Shown in pieces: positions 5,352 through 8,958 of a stretch of DNA of 8,958 bases. The stretch comes from JBOGWA01 sp050693155 (lineage in GTDB: Bacteria; Actinomycetota; UBA4738; CALAEC01): contig JBOGWA010000094.1 in assembly GCA_050693155.1 (NCBI GenBank), positions 1 to 8,958 on the forward strand, in the 5' to 3' direction. The notes beneath the pieces were generated by a model. That model was not told the origin of the DNA, did no database searches, and saw only the letters and a list, made by a program, of their open reading frames with translations. The translations under genes and the position numbers were made by a program. Position 1 is the first letter of the stretch. Each line of letters begins with the position of its first letter.

Positions 5352-5977
5352 AGGACTATCTCGTTCCAATCGTGATCGAACAGACGAATCGGGGAGAGCG
5401 TTCCTTCGACATCTACTCGCGACTGCTGAAGGAACGCATCGTTTTCCTCGGGACCCCGATCGATGACCAGGTGGCAAACCTCGTCATGGCGCAGATGCTT
5501 CACCTGGAATCCGAGGAACCGGACAAGGACGTGAATCTCTACATCAACTCGCCGGGCGGCGACATCACGTCGCTCTTCGCGATCTACGACACCATGCAGT
5601 ACATCAAGCCGGACGTTTCGACGATCTGCATGGGGCAGGCAGCGTCGGCGGCCGCGGTCCTGCTGGCGGCGGGAGCGAAGGGCAAGCGCTACGCGCTTCC
5701 GCATACTCGTGTCCTCATCCACCAGCCGACCGGCGGAGCCCAAGGACAGGCGGTCGACATCGAGATCCAGGCGAGAGAGATTCTTCGGTATCGGGCCTTG
5801 CTCGACGAGATCCTCGCCGAGCACACCGGTCAGACGCTCGACAAGGTCAAGGGAGATACTGATCGCGACTTCATCATGACGGCCGAGCAGGCCAAGGAGT
5901 ACGGCATCATCGACGAAGTCATCACGGCGCGGAAGTTGAAGACCGAACTCGCGGCCGCCGCCGCCGCGTCGTCGTAG
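5348..5977 (+). CDS. clpP: ATP-dependent Clp protease proteolytic subunit ClpP
   Basis: A 209-residue serine peptidase that forms the double-ring Clp chamber and degrades proteins fed by ClpX. The N-terminus (LVPIVIEQTNRGERSFDIYS) is the canonical ClpP start with almost no propeptide. The catalytic triad is Ser100 in GQAASA, His125 in LIHQP and Asp174 in TDRD. The spacings of 25 and 49 residues equal those of the E. coli enzyme (Ser97, His122, Asp171). INSPGGD at 67-73 forms the oxyanion-side strand. The C-terminus is a short poly-Ala tail. The GTG start overlaps the tig stop. Only one clpP is present, whereas many actinobacteria carry adjacent clpP1 and clpP2 whose products assemble together; a second copy may lie elsewhere. 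Confidence 0.98.
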   Translation: MKDYLVPIVIEQTNRGERSFDIYSRLLKERIVFLGTPIDDQVANLVMAQMLHLESEEPDKDVNLYINSPGGDITSLFAIYDTMQYIKPDVSTICMGQAASAAAVLLAAGAKGKRYALPHTRVLIHQPTGGAQGQAVDIEIQAREILRYRALLDEILAEHTGQTLDKVKGDTDRDFIMTAEQAKEYGIIDEVITARKLKTELAAAAAASS

Positions 5978-6026
5978 GATGGCAGGCGACGTGCGCAGGA
6001 GCGGAGCAGCGTAGAGATGAGGCGTC

Positions 6027-7289
6027 GTGGCCAAGCTCGGTGACTCCGACCTCCTGAAGTGCTCCTTCTGCGGAAAGAGCCAGAAGCAGGTCAAGAAGCT
6101 CATCGCCGGGCCCGGCGTCTACATCTGCGACGAGTGCATCGACCTCTGTAACGAGATCATCGAGGAAGAGCTCTCCGAAACAACCGAGCTGAAGCTCGAC
6201 GAGCTCCCGAAGCCCCGCGAGATCTACGAGTACCTGAACGACTACGTCATCGGCCAGGAGCAGGCGAAGAAGGTCCTCTCGGTCGCCGTCTACAACCATT
6301 ACAAGCGAGTCCAGGCCGGTCCGACGGAGGACGTCGAGCTCCAGAAGTCGAACATCCTGCTCCTTGGACCGACCGGCTGCGGGAAAACGCTGCTCGCGCA
6401 AACGCTCGCCCGAATGCTGAACGTCCCGTTTGCGATCGCCGACGCGACCGCGCTCACCGAGGCCGGCTATGTCGGGGAGGACGTCGAGAACATCCTGCTG
6501 AAGCTCATCCAGGCCGCCGACTACGACGTCAAGCGCGCCGAGCAGGGGATCATCTACATCGACGAGATCGACAAGATCGCGAGGAAGGCGGAGAACCCGT
6601 CGATCACCCGAGACGTCTCGGGCGAAGGCGTCCAGCAGGCCCTCCTGAAGATCCTCGAAGGAACGAGCGCCTCGGTTCCGCCGCAGGGCGGTCGCAAGCA
6701 CCCGCACCAGGAGTTCATCCAGATCGATACTACGAACATCCTGTTCATCTGCGGCGGAGCGTTCTCCGGCCTCGAGCGGTTGATCGAGTCACGGATCGGG
6801 CGAAAGGGAGTTGGCTTCGGCGCCGACGTCCGGAAGCTCGAAGAGAAGGACGTCGGCGAGATCCTCGCGCGGGTTCTCCCAGAAGATCTCTTGAAGTACG
6901 GGCTGATTCCGGAGTTCGTCGGCCGGCTTCCGGTTCTCAGCCACGTCCACAACCTCGACAAGCAGGCGCTCATCGACATCCTGACACTCCCGAAGAACGC
7001 CCTCGTAAAGCAGTACATGAAGTTCTTCGAGCTCGACGAGGTTGAGCTTGCCTTCGAGACCGATGCGCTTGATGCGATCGCCGACCAGAGCATGATGCGC
7101 GGCACCGGCGCCCGCGGTCTGCGGGCGATCATGGAGGAAGTGCTGTTGAACGTGATGTACGACCTCCCATCCCGCCGGGACATCCGCAAGTGCGTGGTGA
7201 ACGCCGAGGTCGTGCTGAACGGCGTGAACCCGACGCTCGTCCCGCAACGCCGCCAGGCTGCACCGGCTCGCAAAGAACGCTCCGCCTAG
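6027..7289 (+). CDS. clpX: ATP-dependent Clp protease ATP-binding subunit ClpX
   Basis: A 420-residue AAA+ unfoldase that recognises substrates, unfolds them with ATP and threads them into ClpP. The zinc-binding domain uses Cys12, Cys15, Cys34 and Cys37. Walker A is GPTGCGKT (114-121), the pore loop GYVG is at 147-150, and Walker B is IIYIDE (175-180). The RKH loop lies in GGRKHPHQEF, and sensor II is in GTGARGLR. The ClpP-docking tripeptide is VGF (262-264) in place of the commoner IGF, a mild change. GTG 6027 follows GAGG (6019-6022) by 4 nt, and the zinc domain begins right after, so the start is firm. It lies 49 bp after clpP, in the same operon. It ends with a basic tail (RRQAAPARKERSA) immediately before an unrelated RTX gene fragment, so the last few residues could have been altered by the rearrangement there. 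Confidence 0.98.
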   Translation: MAKLGDSDLLKCSFCGKSQKQVKKLIAGPGVYICDECIDLCNEIIEEELSETTELKLDELPKPREIYEYLNDYVIGQEQAKKVLSVAVYNHYKRVQAGPTEDVELQKSNILLLGPTGCGKTLLAQTLARMLNVPFAIADATALTEAGYVGEDVENILLKLIQAADYDVKRAEQGIIYIDEIDKIARKAENPSITRDVSGEGVQQALLKILEGTSASVPPQGGRKHPHQEFIQIDTTNILFICGGAFSGLERLIESRIGRKGVGFGADVRKLEEKDVGEILARVLPEDLLKYGLIPEFVGRLPVLSHVHNLDKQALIDILTLPKNALVKQYMKFFELDEVELAFETDALDAIADQSMMRGTGARGLRAIMEEVLLNVMYDLPSRRDIRKCVVNAEVVLNGVNPTLVPQRRQAAPARKERSA

Positions 7290-7471
7290 CCTGCTACGGC
7301 GGAAAGGGCGACGACGTCCTCTATGACGGGGAGGGAACCGACTACGTCGTTGGCGGCCCGGGCAACGATACCCTCTACAAGTGCAGAGACGACGAGCAGG
7401 ACACGTTCGGTGAGAGCATCGAGAACATCATTGGGCCAAGCAAGGCCTACTGTCACCACAACTATGAATAG
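7290..7471 (+). pseudogene. 3' remnant of an RTX-type calcium-binding protein gene
   Basis: Translated from just past the clpX stop (frame -1 relative to clpX), the sequence gives three consecutive 9-residue RTX units: GGKGDDVLY, DGEGTDYVV and GGPGNDTLY. A capping stretch, KCRDDEQDTFGESIENIIGP, and a TAG stop at 7469-7471 follow. GGxGxDxLx nonapeptides bind calcium in a parallel beta-roll and are typical of secreted proteins (family knowledge). There is no start codon with a ribosome binding site and no signal peptide; the frame simply runs back into clpX. So this is the end of a larger gene whose 5' part has been lost, probably by deletion or rearrangement linked to the IS 40 bp downstream. 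An assembly join is the other possibility. Confidence 0.7.
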
Positions 7472-7511
7472 GGTTGCAGACTCAAACGGACTTTCAGCCC
7501 AGAGCGCTCTT

Positions 7512-7539
7512 TGAACCGCCCCGGGTTCACCGGAGGCTC
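7512..7539 (-). repeat. IS3-family right terminal inverted repeat (orfB side)
   Basis: TGAACCGCCCCGGGTT, four variable positions, then GGAGGCTC. It matches the other end at 25 of 28 positions (mismatches at 17, 18 and 20). The stop codon of orfB (7527-7529) lies inside it. Confidence 0.9.
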
Positions 7540-8435
7540 GATTCTCTGAGTCCAGTGGCCTCCCCTTGTGCCTCCTTGCGGTGGTAGGTGTCTTCGAACT
7601 CTGCGGGTGGGACGTTCCCGATCGGCTCGAGTAGGCGCCGGTGGTTGAACCAGTCCACCCACTCGAGCGTCGCGTATTCGACGTCGTCCAGGCCTTTCCA
7701 CGGACCGCGCCGGCGGACCAGTTCGGTCTTGTACAGTCCAATGATCGACTCGGCAAGGGCGTTGTCGTACGAGTCGCCACGGGAGCCCACCGACGTCACC
7801 GCTCCTTCCTCGCCCAACCGCTCGGTGTAGCGGATCGAGAGGTACTGGCTGCCGCGGTCGGAGTGGTGGACCAGGCCGTCCAGGTCACCGCGGCGGTGCC
7901 AGATCGCCATCTCCAGGGCGTCGAGCACGAGATCGGTCCGAAGCGACCGGGAGGCCTGCCAGCCGACGATGAACCGAGAAAACCCGTCGATGATGAACGC
8001 CACATGGATGAAGCCCGACCAGGTCCTCACGTAGGTGATGTCGGCCAGCCACAGCCGGTTGGGCCGGGAGGCGGAGAAGTCCCGCTCGACGAGGTCCGCT
8101 GGTCGGCTCGCCTGCTCGGCGGGGGTGGTGGTCCGGTAGGTCTTGCCTCGCACGGCGCCCTGCAGGCCCACCCGCCGCATCAGTCGCTCCACGGTGCAGC
8201 GGGCGACCTCGATGCCTTCACGGCGGAGCTGTCGCCACACCTTGCGCGGCCCGTACACGTTGAAGTTCGCCTCGTACACCCGGTGGATGTGGCCCTCGAG
8301 CTCGGCGTCGCGGAGCGCCCTTCGCGACTGCAGCCGCCGCTTGGCGTCGTAGTAGGTGGACGGGGCGATCGGCAGATGGGCGCAGATCGGCTCGACCCCG
8401 AACTCATCCTTGTGCTCGTCGATGTAGGTGCTCAT
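7527..8435 (-). CDS. IS3-family transposase OrfB (DDE catalytic part)
   Basis: A 302-residue DDE transposase. The N-terminal part carries the IS3 OrfB motif VYGPRKVWRQLRREG (about 60-74) and VARCTVERLM. The catalytic rve/RNase H-fold core has Asp132 in LWLADITYV, Asp193 in HHSDRGSQY and Glu229 in DNALAESIIG. The D(35)E spacing is diagnostic of IS3. All three acidic residues are present and the frame is uninterrupted, so it may be active. The ATG at 8433-8435 overlaps the orfA TGA (ATGA). In the family OrfA and OrfB are usually also joined into OrfAB by a -1 frameshift; I see no A-rich slippery heptamer, so coupling by reinitiation is equally possible. The stop lies within the terminal repeat. 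Confidence 0.96.
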   Translation of the reverse strand: MSTYIDEHKDEFGVEPICAHLPIAPSTYYDAKRRLQSRRALRDAELEGHIHRVYEANFNVYGPRKVWRQLRREGIEVARCTVERLMRRVGLQGAVRGKTYRTTTPAEQASRPADLVERDFSASRPNRLWLADITYVRTWSGFIHVAFIIDGFSRFIVGWQASRSLRTDLVLDALEMAIWHRRGDLDGLVHHSDRGSQYLSIRYTERLGEEGAVTSVGSRGDSYDNALAESIIGLYKTELVRRRGPWKGLDDVEYATLEWVDWFNHRRLLEPIGNVPPAEFEDTYHRKEAQGEATGLRESSLR

Positions 8436-8752
8436 CTGCTCGGTCGGCGGTCGAGCTCCGCCGCGAAGAAAGCCGACGCGGACTTGAGGATCTCGTTGGC
8501 TCGGCGCAGCTCCCGGTTCTCGCGCTCCAGCTCCTTGAGCCGCTCCCGTTCCTCGGTCGTGAGTCCGGGGCGGAGACCGCCGTCGATCTCTGCGCGGCGC
8601 ACCCAGCTACGGAGCGTTTCCGAGGACATGCCGAACTTCTCTGCGATCGAGGTGATCGCCGCCCACTGCGAGGCGTGCTCGTCCCGGTGCTCGAACACCA
8701 TGCGGACGGCCCGCTCGCGGACCTCCTGCGGGTACCTGGTTGCTCTGGTCAT
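8432..8752 (-). CDS. IS3-family transposase OrfA (DNA-binding part)
   Basis: A 106-residue protein. Residues about 33-53 form a helix-turn-helix (ITSIAEKFGMSSETLRSWVRR) of the HTH_Tnp_1 type that binds the IS ends. Residues about 66-93 form a leucine-zipper-like coiled coil (RLKELERENRELRRANEIL) used for OrfA-OrfAB pairing. The C-terminus, SASAFFAAELDR, is the usual junction with OrfB. ATG 8752 is preceded on the minus strand by the purine-rich GAGAGGATGGAG. It is intact, with the length normal for the family. Confidence 0.95.
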   Translation of the reverse strand: MTRATRYPQEVRERAVRMVFEHRDEHASQWAAITSIAEKFGMSSETLRSWVRRAEIDGGLRPGLTTEERERLKELERENRELRRANEILKSASAFFAAELDRRPSR

Positions 8753-8774
8753 GGCTCCATCCTCTCAAGGTCTG

Positions 8775-8802
8775 GAGCCTCCAGGAAACCCGGGGCGGTT
8801 CA
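8775..8802 (-). repeat. IS3-family left terminal inverted repeat (orfA side)
   Basis: The minus strand begins TGAACCGCCCCGGGTT at 8802 and ends GGAGGCTC at 8775. It pairs with 7512-7539 and lies 22 bp upstream of the orfA start, leaving little room, so the promoter must be inside or overlapping this end. Confidence 0.9.
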
Positions 8803-8958
8803 GTACAGGCATATCTCCGAACCAGTGGCCTATGCACTTGGCCCCTCTTCGGCATTCATGACTTGGGATGGAATTGTTCTCTAGTGATGTCGGGGCGCAG
8901 GCGTCATCCGAGTCAGTCAACGATTTTGAGAGCTTTTTCAAAGGAGCGTCCACCAGAC
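8803..8958. other. IS right flank, lower G+C, no identifiable gene
   Basis: This 156-bp stretch is visibly richer in A and T than the rest of the window (for example GGAATTGTTCT and GATTTTGAGAGCTTTTTC). A plus-strand frame comes out of the IS and stops at TAG 8882-8884 (tail ...SSAFMTWDGIVL), which could be the last part of a gene interrupted by the IS. An ATG at 8887 then opens a frame to the window edge (MSGRRRHPSQSTILRAF) with no good ribosome binding site. A minus-strand frame from GTG 8953 also runs into the IS. None resembles a known family, and the three cannot be told apart here. Confidence 0.35.

Larger units (their letters stand above)
7512..8802 (-). mobile_element. Complete IS3-family insertion sequence, 1291 bp
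   Basis: It is bounded by 28-bp terminal inverted repeats with 25 matches, both beginning TGAACCGCCCCGGGTT; the tips TG...CA are typical of IS3-family ends. Inside are orfA and orfB on the minus strand, both intact. Length and gene layout fit the family (1.2-1.5 kb). Flanking bases are CTT on the left and GTA on the right, so no 3-5 bp target duplication is visible. That points to loss by recombination or an IS-driven deletion. Closely similar elements are common in soil actinobacteria (recollection); the subgroup is not assigned. Confidence 0.93.

Noticed and set aside
7190..7471. A 93-residue plus-strand gene starting inside clpX and including the RTX repeats
   Set aside because: Its first 33 residues are clpX read in another frame, with no ribosome binding site at the start. 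Only the part after 7289 has family resemblance, so it is treated as a gene remnant.
7260..7471. A programmed -1 frameshift making a ClpX-RTX fusion
   Set aside because: The RTX frame is indeed -1 to clpX, but there is no slippery heptamer before the stop, and a secreted calcium-binding repeat makes no sense on a cytosolic unfoldase.
7641..8861. A 406-residue open frame on the plus strand across the IS
   Set aside because: It is antisense to orfB and orfA, which have full family motifs. Long opposite frames are common in high-GC coding DNA.
1..8958. CRISPR array, toxin-antitoxin pair, phage defence or biosynthetic gene cluster
   Set aside because: No regularly spaced repeats, no small paired genes, and no nuclease, helicase or synthase genes are present outside the IS and Clp genes.

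Overview
The window reads as high-GC DNA from an uncultured bacterium, most likely an actinobacterium. The reasons are the strong G+C bias, GTG start codons on four of the clearest genes, the gene order tig-clpP-clpX, and a small surface protein ending in an LAETG sorting signal, the LAXTG type used by class E sortases of actinobacteria. No finer placement can be supported from this window.

Region 1 (1-1131) is a tRNA cluster. On the minus strand lie tRNA-Leu(TAG), cut by the window edge, then Lys(CTT), His(GTG), Arg(TCT) and, further right, Gly(TCC). tRNA-Pro(TGG) diverges on the plus strand. Between the Arg and Gly tRNAs sits a minus-strand gene for a 112-residue protein made of an export signal, a Pro/Thr/Ser/Glu stalk and a sortase anchor.

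Region 2 (1132-3934) holds one large gene for a secreted, self-processing Ntn-hydrolase of the penicillin acylase family. It is preceded by two stem-loops and a small dyad between its Shine-Dalgarno sequence and start codon.

Region 3 (3996-7289) is a housekeeping protein quality-control operon: trigger factor, the ClpP peptidase (GTGA overlap with tig) and the ClpX unfoldase. Trigger factor receives chains at the ribosome exit; ClpX unfolds tagged or damaged proteins and feeds them to ClpP.

Region 4 (7290-8958) is disturbed DNA. Directly after the clpX stop lies the 3' tail of an RTX-type calcium-binding gene whose 5' part is missing. Then comes a complete 1291-bp IS3-family insertion sequence (7512-8802) with 28-bp imperfect terminal inverted repeats and two overlapping transposase genes on the minus strand. 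It has no visible target-site duplication. The last 156 bases are visibly less G+C-rich and hold no gene that I can identify.

An octamer TA(G/C)AATCG recurs before four genes (tRNA-His, the sortase substrate, tRNA-Pro, tig) and looks like the local -10 promoter element. I do not see a clear new multi-gene system. The best leads are the domain-less sortase substrate, the shared promoter octamer, the acylase of unknown substrate, and the gene wreckage at the IS junction.
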